Shown here in pieces: positions 1-10,978 of a stretch of DNA of 64,000 nucleotides (position 1 is its first letter; the number at the start of each line of letters is the position of its first letter). The DNA is from Spisula solida (taxonomy: Eukaryota; Mollusca; Bivalvia; Venerida; Mactridae). Both the position numbers and the translations under genes were made by a program. The notes below the pieces were generated by a model that saw only the letters and a program-made list of their open reading frames with translations, searched no databases and had not been told where the DNA came from. The stretch covers positions 46,293,822 through 46,357,821 of the forward strand of contig OX365955.1 of assembly GCA_947247005.1 (NCBI GenBank), given 5' to 3'.

Positions 1-576
1 TTTTCGATACAGGACAACATAGTATATTGGTGTTTATTTTTATTCGCCTTTTTTCTAGTAGCTAGGAAGTCTAATTTAGTACCAACATACACATCAGATA
101 TTGCAAAGGGAAATTTTTTAAGTACTGACAGTGTGAAACAATGTGGAAATTATATTTTGGTTCATTTTAATAAATCTAAAACTATTCAGTTCGGTGAAAG
201 GGCAGTTATAACACCATTATTGAAACTGAAAGATAAAAGATTGTGTCCAGTACAAGCTTATGAAAAAATGGAAGGGTTAAAAATAAAGAAACATGGGAAA
301 GTAATTTTTACGCTCACAAACGGCTCTTATATTTCATACTATTTATTTCAGAAAAAGTTAAGGGAATGTATTGATGCTATTGGGTTATCACCAGAACAAT
401 TTTCAAGTCATTCATTTCGAAGAGGTTTCACAACGTTAGCACATAGGTCTAATATTTCTCCAGAACATATTCAGCTTTTAGGAGACTGGAAGTCAGATGC
501 ATATAAGTTGTATTTAGAATTAAATTGGTCCGATAAAGCAGCAATTTTATCAAGAATGTTCGAAACAGCAGATTAG
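1..576 (+). CDS. Tyrosine recombinase, C-terminal part (5' end outside window)
   Basis: The frame is open from base 1 to TAG at 574-576, about 191 residues in the window; no true start is visible. It would catalyse strand exchange for element integration through a tyrosine nucleophile. Visible motifs: an early ARKSNLVP segment carrying a conserved Arg, typical of the DIRS/Ngaro recombinase core; the HxxR box as HSFRRG (near base 410-427); LGDWKS in the place of the usual second His/Trp position; and a downstream tyrosine in AYKLYLE. The order R, HxxR, W, Y is the complete catalytic set apart from anything upstream. No stop or frameshift interrupts it, so it may be intact. The next gene follows in the same frame after TAG TAA. 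Confidence 0.85.
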   Translation, partial: FSIQDNIVYWCLFLFAFFLVARKSNLVPTYTSDIAKGNFLSTDSVKQCGNYILVHFNKSKTIQFGERAVITPLLKLKDKRLCPVQAYEKMEGLKIKKHGKVIFTLTNGSYISYYLFQKKLRECIDAIGLSPEQFSSHSFRRGFTTLAHRSNISPEHIQLLGDWKSDAYKLYLELNWSDKAAILSRMFETAD

Positions 577-598
577 TAAGACATTTTTGTATTTCCAG

Positions 599-1137
599 AT
601 ATTCGAGTACATATCTTATCAGACTCGATCGCCAAACATGTTCATGGGATATGGTACACTGAAGTCAAGGCCTTTCCCGGAATAAATCTGGTCAGACTAA
701 CCACAAAAATACAGAATCAAATTGCATTGGTTCAGAAGCCATTTACCATTATTCATATTGGAACCAATGACATAAACTCTAATGATAAATTATCAGTGGA
801 CGCTATTATGAGTTATTTTAACAATCTGATTACTGTTATACGAGATGTTTCATCAACGCATATTATTTTGTCTAGTATATTACCGCGTCCAGTAGATTAT
901 ACCAGTACAAACGGAAAAGTTAAAGAGGTTAACGCCAGATTGAAAGTCTTGTGTAAGACACGACATTGTCAGTTTGTTCAGTCTTTTAAGTCATTTTTTA
1001 AGGGAGGAAAGCCAATAAGAGAGTTATTTTCAGTAAGGGACGGGGGGTTACATCTAAACTTAGAAGGGATTAGACAGTTAAAGAAGGTTTTTATTAAGGT
1101 GGTAGCTCATTTGGTCAAGGGAAAAATTGCTACGTAA
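599..1137 (+). CDS. SGNH/GDSL-type hydrolase of the YR retrotransposon
   Basis: The frame is open from the TAA at 577-579 to TAA at 1135-1137. Block I appears as ILSDS near 610-630 (Ser nucleophile region), block III as HIGTND near 763-780, and the catalytic Asp/His block as DGGLHLN near 1039-1059, so the SGNH set is complete. Such proteins are esterase or lipase-like; their role in retrotransposons is unknown. There is no ATG before block I, and the recombinase frame ends in tandem stops just upstream. A pyrimidine-rich tract ending in ccag at 598 looks like a 3' splice site, so I start the coding exon at 599. An upstream exon in the element or readthrough are the alternatives. Same orientation and unit as the recombinase. 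Confidence 0.75.
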
Positions 1138-1811
1138 GGGGATCCAACAGGTGGCACAAAGTTGCTAAATTTGGATTGTTTAGGAATTAAATAAGGGTTA
1201 ACAATGGAAACTTTTAATGTAAAACAATATTAAGTAATTTACTTAAAACCGAGTAGAAGAATATGGAATAAGTTTCATATATGTGGTAGTTGACTGGTGA
1301 ATATCTGTAGGGGTGTTAATTTGGAGGTGAAAGTTCGAAGTGTGGTGAGGTCTTGAAGAAAGTATGTTATTTCTTCGACCTTTGTAACTCATATGATGAT
1401 AGTAACTTTATGTCATTTATGAGTCATCCCCCTTTTAAAGGAAGTATCATTATTCCTTTGAGGGTTAAGGACATGTGGTAATGATAACTTGACGTTACCC
1501 TTGTCCTTGTTGAGGTACACATTCAGTTAATATCTCTACAGATAATCAAATCGTTGCTTGAAATTGTATATATGTTGTGTATATTATCATAGTCAGACAT
1601 AATGTTAACATATGTAATCAAATTTGTATTTTGTTTGACAGTGTTTTGACAGTGCTCCTGATAATGTAAGTGTTATAGCTTCGCTTATTTGTGTGCCCTT
1701 TCAGTTTGTATGTAGTTTGCTTTGCTTAAATTTGTGTTGTTTGTTAAAGCTGAGCTTTAGTTGTGCCTTTATGTTTATTTTTATTTTGCTTATTTTGTTT
1801 GGCCGGGAGTT
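1138..1811 (+). other. Non-coding 3' region of the retrotransposon
   Basis: No convincing frame on either strand. T-rich stretches of the plus strand are consistent with a 3' untranslated part leading into the B1 repeat. Confidence 0.5.
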
Positions 1812-2063
1812 GGCGGAATTTGTTTATTATCTTATATAACTAGTAAAAGACATTTAAGATCACATCAGTGGTTTGTTAAGATGTGATCTATTTGAATTAA
1901 CGAGTGTCTTGTTGAAAATACTAGTCAGACTCTGTAAGATTGAATAGATAAATGAATAATTTATACGAAAAATTATTGGAGAATTGTGTCGGTACGTGCA
2001 AATAAATACATATTTATATTGATTAAAATTGTCCTCTTTTGTTTCTGGATATATGACATAATT
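1812..2063 (+). repeat. Split direct repeat B1 of the Ngaro-like element
   Basis: 252 bp beginning ggcggaatttg and ending atgacataatt. It recurs at 2407-2658 with an offset of 595 and one visible substitution (acgag versus aggag near 1901/2496). Confidence 0.9.
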
Positions 2064-2406
2064 TCGAGTATTTTGTTTATAAATAAAATCTATTAATTAT
2101 GGAAGTAACAGCCCTTTTGATTGGTTTAAATTTTGTTTCGTCAGAAATGTTTGTATTCATGCGCAGTACAAAATAAGAGCTTCGGTTTCGCGCTATTTGT
2201 CACAGTTTTGTCCGACACTTAGAAGAACAGACGTTGTTTTGAAATTGCCACTCCCACCCACCCTTGTTTTAATTTTGAATTGTCTTGTTATTGTTGAAAC
2301 ATGTTCAATTTTTGAAATGTATTGCATGTTTTATGTGATTGTTATTATATATAGTGTTATATCATCTTGTACATAAGTGATTATACCGGACTGATATAGT
2401 GAGTAA
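2064..2406 (+). repeat. A2 spacer between the B repeats
   Basis: 343 bp between the two B copies. In the Ngaro model this should match the A1 repeat at the left end of the element, outside the window. Confidence 0.6.
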
Positions 2407-2658
2407 GGCGGAATTTGTTTATTATCTTATATAACTAGTAAAAGACATTTAAGATCACATCAGTGGTTTGTTAAGATGTGATCTATTTGAATTAAGGAGT
2501 GTCTTGTTGAAAATACTAGTCAGACTCTGTAAGATTGAATAGATAAATGAATAATTTATACGAAAAATTATTGGAGAATTGTGTCGGTACGTGCAAATAA
2601 ATACATATTTATATTGATTAAAATTGTCCTCTTTTGTTTCTGGATATATGACATAATT
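2407..2658 (+). repeat. Split direct repeat B2, right end of the element
   Basis: Second copy of the 252-bp block. Homology to B1 stops at 2658, which I take as the element boundary. Confidence 0.85.
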
Positions 2659-2675
2659 ATGTGATAAACATTAAT

Positions 2676-2862
2676 ATGGAGGCAGTTCTTATGAGCCTAT
2701 TTTCATAAACATATGAACAGGTTATGTTGACGAAACTGAAGTTGAAAAAGCTTGTTTTTCCATCAGTAAAGGATAGTTTTCATTCAGTTTTTTCTTGTTT
2801 TCTCACAATTTCGATTTTGTACTTACGACCTTCTTCTAAACCAGTGATATATGACATGAGGA
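2676..2862 (+). mobile_element. Family A MITE, right portion only
   Basis: Resembles the right part of the full copy at 4677-4912: cttatgagcctatttt, a T-run, then acttacgaccttcttct and a decayed terminal inverted repeat ctaaaccagtgat. Its left part is missing and the retrotransposon lies directly upstream, so the element may have inserted into it. Confidence 0.65.
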
Positions 2863-3274
2863 AATCATGCAGTCGTTGATGCAAACACAGACAAACTCTA
2901 TGTCCATTTATCAACTACATTTCATACACTCGTGCATCATGTACTGTCAAAATTCACTTCACTGATTTGACAGAAGCACTAGATTATGTATAACATAGCA
3001 ACATTCTCATCTTCTTGTAAAAAGACGGAAGACTAGATTATGTATAAACTTGCATCTTTCTCATTAAATGTAATAACAAACACCGGAATAATTACCTTGC
3101 GACTTTCTTATCCGGTGCAGGATAGCAACTTTCCCGACGTAATTCTCTCTCTAATACCTCTTCCGTTTTGTGTAACTGCACATCCGAGTAGACTCTGGCA
3201 AACCCTAGAGCGTTACTAACAAGACCCTGTAATAAGAATAGAGATATAAAATAGTCTCGGGCTTAAATATAATA
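2863..3274. other. No recognised feature
   Basis: AT-rich sequence with no coding, RNA or repeat signal that I can support, apart from a short internal echo (gattatgtataa at about 2981 and 3034). Confidence 0.4.
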
Positions 3275-3640
3275 TTAAGTCAGACAGGGAAGGAGGCACT
3301 CAACTTACCACCCGAGCACAGACAACATTGAAACATACTAGGCACAATGTCCAACTGAACTAACCGAGCACAGAAAACATAAAACACATAAAAGCACAAT
3401 GCCCAACTAAACCAGTAAAAGATCCGCACAAGTCCAAGCTGTGGAAAAGTAGCACGAATTAATTCCAGCAATCAAAAAGCTGAATGCCTTAGCTGATAGA
3501 CCTAGTTCCAACAGTTAAACAGCTTCAAAGCGTAGTTTTAGCTGTCAGAAATCCTGAAAAGTAGACAATTAACCAAGCTGTCGAAAAGTAGAGCCTTTAT
3601 TTCAAAACCCTGTGTAGTTAGAACAAAAATATGGAACAAA
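3275..3640 (+). repeat. Family B composite repeat
   Basis: Starts with the family head aagtcagacagggaagg, has about two copies of the 52-bp core (ccgagcacagaaaacataaa...), then a tail whose third frame reads QVQAVEK, stop, HELIPAIKKLNA. That peptide recurs in other copies. Decayed. Confidence 0.75.
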
Positions 3641-4189
3641 ATGATCAGACGTGTTCACATTTATCAAAGACGACAACTTTTATATATACCTACAGACTGG
3701 TAAATTACGAGAGTGTTTGATAAATGTTTGATGAACGCTTTGACTGACTAACAAACGTAACCCAATTTACATAGGTATTGACCTTACTAACGTAATATTC
3801 ATCGGGTGAACGCTCGAAATGTGACAAGAAACAAACACAGACTTCTACCAATATGATGATTATATGTCTTTCAGGCAATAATTATTGTCAGACTTTGACA
3901 CAAAGTATTGTCTGGAATCTTTGATAAATCCAATACAATAGAAGTATTGTCATTATTATTCAATTATGATTCCCGTCATTTTAAATATATTACGTATATC
4001 ATGTCGTATGTTGCATTGTTTTATTGACGGATGGCGGCACATAAATGGCGAAATCAATAGTTCAAAACCAATATTGGTGCATGCTCAGAAGCAGGAGAAG
4101 TTACATGGATAGTGGATATAACAATGTCGAGTATATATTGTAAACATATATGGCTGCTCATGTACCAACAAATAAAGTGCGATAGTCTA
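3641..4189. other. No recognised feature
   Basis: AT-rich; no supported gene or repeat. Confidence 0.35.
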
Positions 4190-4581
4190 CAGTCCAGTAA
4201 GGATATGGTGACAGTGACGTAGTCGTTTATGGGTACACAAAAGATTACTACCATTGTCTGAACAGGTAGTGTTAAAATATAGATTGTTAGTTTAGCATTT
4301 AAATTAAAACTGTCTGTATAAACCTTTATAATTGGTTTTACACCGTAATAGTGGACTGGACCGCTGCGTCACTGTATTCTTATTCTGACTGTACTATACT
4401 GTCCAGAGTGACACAGTGGTCGAGTCCACTAAAACGGTGTAAAACCAATTATAATGGCTTTAACCGGACATCTATAAATTCAATATTTAACTAGAATACT
4501 TTGCCTGTTCAGACAATGGTTGTAATATTTTGTGTACACATAAAATAAAGCTTAACTGTCACATTATCCTAACTGGACAGT
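4190..4581. mobile_element. Family E foldback element, nearly palindromic throughout
   Basis: Outer arms start cagtccagtaaggatat and end atcctaactggacag. Further in, ccattgtctgaacaggtag pairs with cctgttcagacaatgg. The inner arms at about 4322 and 4464 read ataattggttttacaccgt and its complement. The whole approximately 390 bp can fold into one hairpin. Related copies at 22,215 and 30,687. Confidence 0.8.
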
Positions 4582-4676
4582 ACGCCGAAATTTTGAGATC
4601 AAGTGATTTATAATCTGTGACTGGTCAGTCGTAAGTCGGTCATGTCCCCGATTTATCTATCTTAACGTAATGGATG

Positions 4677-4912
4677 TCGCTGGCTTAGAATGAGAAGGTC
4701 GTAGTGTTACTTACGACCTTATAAGACTCATATATATTTGAAATCTGCTTCTTATAAGCCTATTTTTGTGAAAATCGTAACAGGTGATGTTGATCAAACT
4801 GAGATTGCAAAAGCTTTTTTTCCATAAGGAAAGAGTAGCCCACAGACAGTTTTGTCTTGTTTTCTCAAAATATCTGTTTTGTACTTACGACCATCTCACT
4901 CTAAGCCAGCGA
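4677..4912. mobile_element. Family A MITE, complete copy
   Basis: About 236 bp with terminal inverted repeats tcgctggcttagaatgag and ctcactctaagccagcga, subterminal ggtcgta/tacgacc motifs, and no transposase. Other copies at 2676 (part), 14,692 and 50,912. Confidence 0.85.
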
Positions 4913-5402
4913 TGTGATTATCTAAAGAATCCTGCATGTGTTGGTATTTTATTACAATTTCATGCAACCTTACTTTAGAATACAACACATTATATCAGTC
5001 TGAACCACGATGATTACTTTAATACATTGAATAGAAAGTTAGACAATGTCCAGTAAATGATACCCACCTCGGATCTCGTTCTTCTAGGAAACCTTAGATC
5101 CATGTAAATAATCAACTACAAACTTTTAAATAAACTGAAAACTTCCAAGTGAATTTATGTAACAATGTTCTCTTAGATCGAATAACAAGCTGCGTTTGTT
5201 TGATTTCCTAGACAATACAACCAGACAGAATGAATAATGGACTGTCCGAAATGGGTAAACATAAATTAATTTTAAGAATATGTATTGCGTTGCGTCAAAT
5301 TATACGTGTTTGCGTGACCTTGTAAACATAAAAGCATTGAACGACACTGTTTTCGTATGTCATGTTTTGAAGTACACTGTACGTACATATTTGATCTCAA
5401 TC
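4913..5402. other. No recognised feature
   Basis: AT-rich, nothing supported. Confidence 0.35.
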
Positions 5403-6090
5403 TGGAAAACACCATGATCACCGCGTATTAACCAAATCACTGTACTCATTATTGCGATACTGTACAATTCAACGTGTACTTGGTTATTGTGATTGAAACA
5501 TTCGGTGATTTTCCATCACTGTACTCATTCTTGTGATACTAAACAATTCAACGTGTACTTATTATTGTGATTGAAACATCCGGTGATTTTCCATCACTGT
5601 ACTCATTATTGTGATACTATATACAATTCAACTTGTACTCATTATTGTGATTGAAACATCCGGTGATTTTCCATCACTGTACTCATTATTGTGATTGAAA
5701 CTCCGGTGATTTTCCATCACTGTACTCATGATTGTGATACTATAAACAATTCAACGTGTATTTATTATTGTGATTGAAACATCCGGGGATTATCCATCAC
5801 TGTACTCATTATTGTGATACTATATACAATTCAACGTGTCTTATTATTGTGATTGAAACATCCGGGGATTATCCATCACTGTACTCATTAGTGTGATACT
5901 ATATACAATTCAACGTGTCTTATTATTGTGATTGAAACATCCGGAGATTATCCATCACTGTACTCATTATTGTGATACTATATACAATTCAACGTGTACT
6001 TATTATTGTGATTGAAACATCCGGTGATTTTCCATCACTGTACTCATTATTGCAATACTATACAATTCAACGTGTACTCATTATTGCGAT
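5403..6090 (+). repeat. 80-bp minisatellite, about eight copies
   Basis: The unit contains atccggtgattttccatcac, then tgtactcattattgtgata and caattcaacgtgtacttat. Starts of ccgg(t/g)ga fall at 5502, 5580, 5660, 5703, 5783, 5862, 5941 and 6021, so the spacing is 78-80 with one 43-bp deleted unit. Confidence 0.9.
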
Positions 6091-6798
6091 AACCGGAAGT
6101 TGACTCGTTTATACACTGTAATGATGATATACCCGATCATAACATGTATAGTTGGGTTAAAAGTAAATCACTGGTATTTGAATACTGCCTTCCACCTAGT
6201 ACAATTGTTGGCAGCCACCGAATGGCTATCAACTATCCACCGGGCCATTCTGGGCTGTACTGGGTAATTGTATACGGAACGAGCATGTTGTGTCCTTTCC
6301 TTACATTTACTACAGTCTTCAGGAAAAAGTTCAGTAGTTTCCGGAAGAGTAATGATAAGTTTTGTTTTGGTGATTGATTGAATGTCACGTGGTTAGGTTA
6401 ACATACGTAATTTACGCACGCTTCATATTGACGTAGCAAAACATGGACCCCCATATAAGAAGGTGTGTGTTACTTGCGGAAGATATTTGCTTTGATTAAT
6501 AACTATATCTACTTCGATTATAACTGGTTATGTCATTCGGCTGCCGTTTATGACAAAGAAACAACAGGACACGGTTAAACGTCGTAAATCACATAGAGGA
6601 GAATCAACAAAAGAACACATTAAGAATGAGCTTTTCATATCTAATGTTTATGTTTCAAAGGTTTTTAATTCGGAACAAAGTTAAGGTCAATCTATTAGTT
6701 CGTCCATCTGGCCGCAGAAAACTATTCTCAAATGCATTAATTGCCATACTAGTAAACGAGACATTGTCAAGAATTACAAAATTTTCTTACAAATTATT
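6091..6798. other. No recognised feature
   Basis: Contains a 77-codon open frame at 6144-6377 with no recognisable domain or splice context; not called as a gene. Confidence 0.35.
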
Positions 6799-7203
6799 TT
6801 AAAGTCACATTATCTCTCCCAAAACCTTTTCCCCGATCATCCAGTAAATAGATTAAATACAAAGAATTAGTATGTTCTTCACAAACAACCTATTATTGAC
6901 GACAGAATGTCAGCTATATTTGTCGAAATAATATGCCAAAAATCACATTTAGTAAAATGTATGGATGACAAAATACTAATTTTACAAGAGCTGCTCCCCT
7001 TAGACTTTAAATTATGCATTTATTGTTTACATTTCGTTAGTTTGTTGACAAACCAACTTGAGGCTTTATTTCGTTTTCTTCCATCTTATGATGTTTTCCA
7101 CCTTTGTGACTCAACTGAAGTGCTCAAAACGCATCATTTTGCAGACGGGTAGCCAAGTTATTGGTTTTTGAAAATAGCCATTTAAGGCACAATGGGACTT
7201 TAA
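6799..7203 (+). mobile_element. Family C TTAA-flanked non-autonomous element, copy 1
   Basis: About 405 bp beginning TTAA-agtcacattatctctccc and ending aatgggactTTAA. TTAA on both sides in this and most other copies suggests a TTAA target duplication, as in piggyBac-like transposons. The short inner repeat agtcacatta/taatgggact is an imperfect inverted pair. No transposase. Confidence 0.85.
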
Positions 7204-7705
7204 TATTTGTGATTTAAGTTATGCATCATTAGAAAGACGCGCCTCGTGACAGTACTTGTAGTATACAATTCCCAAAAGTATTCCATGACGATAACCATAA
7301 TAGTAACACATATCGTAGATCTGTGACCGTTCTTGCATAAATCATCCCATTAAAACAGGCGAATGACCAACGACTTACTTTTAATATTATCGTCACAAGT
7401 AATGCCTTATAAAACTGTTCGTTCATTGTTAGCAATATCTTTAATGATGGTATGTTCGTTCATTTATGGCTGTCATTTATATTATAATTAATTGGGAAAC
7501 TCGTTGCTTGTTAATTAATATCATTATTTTTTGACCCATAAATATTATGATAATTATTAACGGAGATGTTGTGTTGGTATTGTAAGATAAACTGACTAAC
7601 TATGCGGATGTGTCAAAACTAATTTACCTAAAAAGGTTATGTAAAGGGTAACAGTGGATCCAGAGTATGTTTGGATACCGGAACCAAACATTTTACACCT
7701 TAGAA
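7204..7705. other. No recognised feature
   Basis: AT-rich; nothing supported. Confidence 0.35.
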
Positions 7706-7955
7706 CCAGGGCTGGTATTCACAAAGCATCTCAAGGAAAAACTTAGAATTTTCTTAAAATCTTAAAATTTCCTTAAGTGTATCAGCTAAACAGGAAAATC
7801 AAAATTATCAATTCATTGCATAGTTTAGAAGCATTATGTAAAGAGCTACAAAAAGCATAAAAACATTGGTTATTCTTCGTTTCTTTGGAAATATGTGCAG
7901 CTCACTCTTTAATTTCACTTTTCCCTTAAGATGCTTTGTGAATATCAGCTCAGGC
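7706..7955. mobile_element. MITE with ctggtattcacaaagcatct ends
   Basis: Inverted termini: ctggtattcacaaagcatct near 7710 and agatgctttgtgaatatcag near 7928-7948, about 240 bp apart, AT-rich interior, no coding. A related left-end fragment (gtattcacaaagcatttta) is at 57,100. Confidence 0.7.
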
Positions 7956-8348
7956 TCATAAACAGTTTCACCAGGAAGATTCATGGACAAATGTCATATT
8001 CGTGTGGTTTTGAATTATTAACAATATCATTGTTTGCGACTAGTTATATATAGATATATCAACATCTAGAAGTCTTATCTTATATCGTCGTATCAGGATG
8101 TGTCAACATCTCTGTGTGAAATGATATCTTATAATACTATGCTTTATCATCATAAACTTGTTAAGTTATTAATTGCAAGTTCCGTAACCGTTAATGTCCT
8201 AAATAACAAACTCGTACTTAGACTATAGGGATATTTCCGTGCGCTTCTCAACGGTTCGTTTATTTTAATGTAAGTTTTGGTCATTTCACATACATGACCC
8301 GTACAGGTTCCAGTATCACCTGCAGCTTTTTATTGAGACGGCAATGAT
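7956..8348. other. No recognised feature
   Basis: AT-rich; nothing supported. Confidence 0.35.
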
Positions 8349-8915
8349 AAAATGACAGTACAACCCGCTATCATGTTTACGTCATTTTACTAGTATAAAA
8401 AAGACAGGGAAGGCAGTACTTAACCTAATCAGCCGAGAACAGAAAACATTCGAACACATACAATGCACAATGCCAACTCAACAAGTAAATGCTCCGCCCA
8501 AGTCCATGATGTCGAAATGCTGAACGAACTAGTTGCAGTAATCAAAAAGTTGAATGCCCAACCTGAACCCGCTATTTTACGTAATTTTAATAGTCGAACC
8601 AGTTTAGAAGTTATTACTAGTCTGGCTCGATATTTTACGTCATTTTACTAGAATGACCCGCTATTTGATGTCATTTTACTAGTCTGACCGGAGATTTTAC
8701 GTAATTTTACCACAATGATCCGCTATTTTACGTAGTTTTACCAGCCGACCCATATTTTACGTCATTTTTCCAGACTGACACGATATTTTACGTCATTTTA
8801 CCAGACTGACCCGATATTTTACGGAATTTTACCAGAATGACCCGCTATTTTACGTCATTTTACCAGAATGACCCGCTATTGTATGTCATTTTACATAATA
8901 CGACCTGCTATTTGA
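8349..8915 (+). repeat. 31-bp minisatellite interrupted by a family B insertion
   Basis: The unit is acccgctattttacgtcatt plus ttaccagaatg. About twelve degenerate units lie at 8560-8915 and one to two at 8349-8400. The family B copy at 8402-8559 splits the array. Confidence 0.85.
8402..8559 (+). repeat. Family B repeat inserted in the 31-bp array
   Basis: Head agacagggaaggcagtactt, one core unit (gagaacagaaaacattcgaa), then the coding-like tail reading AQVHDVEMLNELVAVIKKLN, the best preserved example of the tail peptide in this window. Confidence 0.8.
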
Positions 8916-8939
8916 CCTAACCAGTTCCTTAGAAAATAA

Positions 8940-9115
8940 CAAGACAAGCTTGCTCTTATGCAAGAACCGATTCTCAACGTGTGGAGCATAATATAACCAC
9001 AGCAAATATCACAGATTATGAATATGTATGCTACACATATGGAGCATATATAACTTCAGCAAATATCGTAGATTATGATATGTATGCTACACATGTGGAG
9101 AATCGGTTATAACTG
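8940..9115. repeat. Tandem pair of about 67 bp inside inverted ends
   Basis: Two copies of a unit containing ggagcatatataac...gattatgatatgtatgctac, enclosed by aaccgattctc (about 8967) and gagaatcggtt (about 9098). Possibly a small foldback element. Confidence 0.6.
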
Positions 9116-10438
9116 TATGCATATAACTATAAGTCGAGCCATCTGTCCAAACCAAGACGGAAACCCAACAGTCAACACCTTCATTGTATGTATGTATCGT
9201 CCACTTTATATTTAAAAATAAAAATCACTCTTCCTCTTCTTTTGACGATTGTCCTTATAGTTTGTCGGATATGTTTGAGTGACGGATGTGGCAGGCTGTC
9301 CGAGTGTCTAGTCAGGATTAATGGCGATTTTCCTTATCGTCTGTATTAAACCATACGTCGTTGTGTTTCTTTGTACAACTTGGCCAATGTGCCCTTTTTT
9401 CGGAACTTCTGTACATTTTGTATGTGCCTTTCTGCAATTTCTTTGCCCAGCATAAGGCTCCTTACTTTCTTACAAACGTGCATGTTCACGGTATGTGTTG
9501 AGTGTTTGTCACGGTGTTGTTCTTGTGTTGTGTGATCGTCCTTTTGGTATGATCTTGTCATCTGGCTCTTGCTGCGGATGTTTTTGACTGACTAGGACGA
9601 CAGCTGTGGTAATGGGATGTTATGTTTTTAGCTGTTCAAAAGTTCGTGATATTCTGTTTCTGATGAGTCCTGCCTTCCCTGTCCGATTCTAAATATCAAT
9701 TTGGAACGAACATAAACCTGATAACACATGCCTTTCCGGACCGATTTTCTATTATCTTTTTTCATTGCAATGATAAAGATTCTGAAGTACCCGAGTATTT
9801 CTATGAGTGGTAGTTTTGGATCAAGATACTGTGACTTGGTAATAACCGTTTGACTGAAATCATGTCAACAGATGTTTGACCACCCTCCAAAAATAACAAC
9901 GGAAACACCAATAAAAATATAACACTGTGACACAATTATGGTGACGCACTCTACTAGGAGATCTAGCGGACAGAATTCGTTTAGATCGATGGTGTACATA
10001 AATAATTCACCCACTGTAGTGTGAATATATTTCAATACGTGTACACTTCCTCCCATGTTGAAGTGACATGTTGACAAGACAGACCATTAGTGCCGTCAAT
10101 AATTTGTAAAATATTCTAAACCTAGCATAATGTAAATGCCACGGGTACCTCTAAAACACTGGAAAACAGTAAACGAACACATTATTATACGACATTATTG
10201 AATTGGAAACTCATTCTTCTTCGCGTTATTTCGTTACTTTACCGTTATAAGTTTTGACTTCTTAAAATGACAGTCATGATAGGACTAAGGAAAAGCACAG
10301 TCATGGATTCCAGTCCAATGTTGCCACACTATACAAGTAGTAGCAATGTTGTTCATATCCAATGGCTAATTACGAATTCCATACAATCATTTTATTTTCA
10401 ATAATTAAAAAAAATACATACTCATTTGTAGATTTAAC
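9116..10438. other. No gene; family B terminal fragment at 9668-9692
   Basis: Only a terminal scrap of family B is recognised (ctgccttccctgtccgattct). A 71-codon frame on the minus strand at 9346-9561 is basic and shows no known domain. Confidence 0.35.
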
Positions 10439-10535
10439 AACCCGATAAATTTGTTGGCTTGGAACTACAGGACATGTCTGCATTTGCCCTGTAATCGAAG
10501 GATCACGGGTTCGAGCCCTGGTCTGACTGCACTTT
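10439..10535 (+). repeat. tRNA-derived SINE-like fragment
   Basis: A good B-box-like ggttcgagccc at about 10,508, followed by a T-run at 10,534, with only a poor A box upstream. Probably a SINE head or decayed tRNA rather than a working tRNA gene. Confidence 0.4.
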
Positions 10536-10911
10536 TTTGTCACCTTGTTACATATATAACATTGCAGGTTAGGAATCGGGATCGTAGTAAATGTCTCCAG
10601 AAAGCAGTTTCTGCGCTTTAAATATGGGTGATGCTTTAATCGTTTAAACAATTTATAAAGATACTTAGCTATACACTTATTAAATATTATAAGTTTGCAC
10701 ATGTTTTACCGTAAAACTGTTTTATTTATTAACATTTCTGAATGTAATTTTGCGTATATGCTATTGACTTCCACAAGATTGGATTAATAAAGTTTTTTTC
10801 TTCAAAATTAATTACAGCGCTTCATTGAACCATGAAACATAAGCGGACAAGAAGCACAGCCTTTATTAGCCAGTCAGCTTTTTGCTGAAATATGGCAGGC
10901 GTATGAATGCC

Positions 10912-10978
10912 ACCATCCGTATTTGAACCCGGGTTGCCAGATTAGACGGCAAGCGCGTTAACCATTGAGCTACGACAA
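10912..10978 (-). repeat. tRNA-like sequence (pseudo-tRNA or SINE head)
   Basis: On the minus strand, A box tagctcaatgg and B box gggttcaaata lie at normal spacing and an anticodon-like stem tgccg/tggca can form. The loop lacks the invariant T33, so a functional tRNA is unlikely. Confidence 0.45.

Larger units (their letters stand above)
1..2658 (+). mobile_element. 3' portion of a DIRS/Ngaro-like tyrosine-recombinase retrotransposon
   Basis: Seen: a tyrosine recombinase frame, an SGNH hydrolase frame, about 0.67 kb of non-coding DNA, then a 252-bp block (1812-2063), a 343-bp spacer (2064-2406), and a near-identical second copy of the block (2407-2658). Known: Ngaro-type elements of the DIRS order end in split direct repeats, A1-genes-B1-A2-B2, and carry a tyrosine recombinase instead of a DDE integrase. 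Some encode an SGNH hydrolase. The B1-A2-B2 arrangement matches. Reverse transcriptase, RNase H and the A1 repeat should lie left of the window and cannot be seen. B1 and B2 differ by about one base, which suggests recent insertion. A non-retro YR element such as a Crypton is less likely because of the split repeats. Confidence 0.8.

Noticed and set aside
6907..7152. 81-codon frame in family C, recurring in most copies
   Set aside because: Similarity follows the whole element, and indels shift the frame between copies; no sign of coding constraint by eye.
10912..10978. Possible functional tRNA
   Set aside because: A and B boxes are present, but the anticodon loop lacks T33 and the stems are imperfect; more likely a SINE head or pseudo-tRNA.
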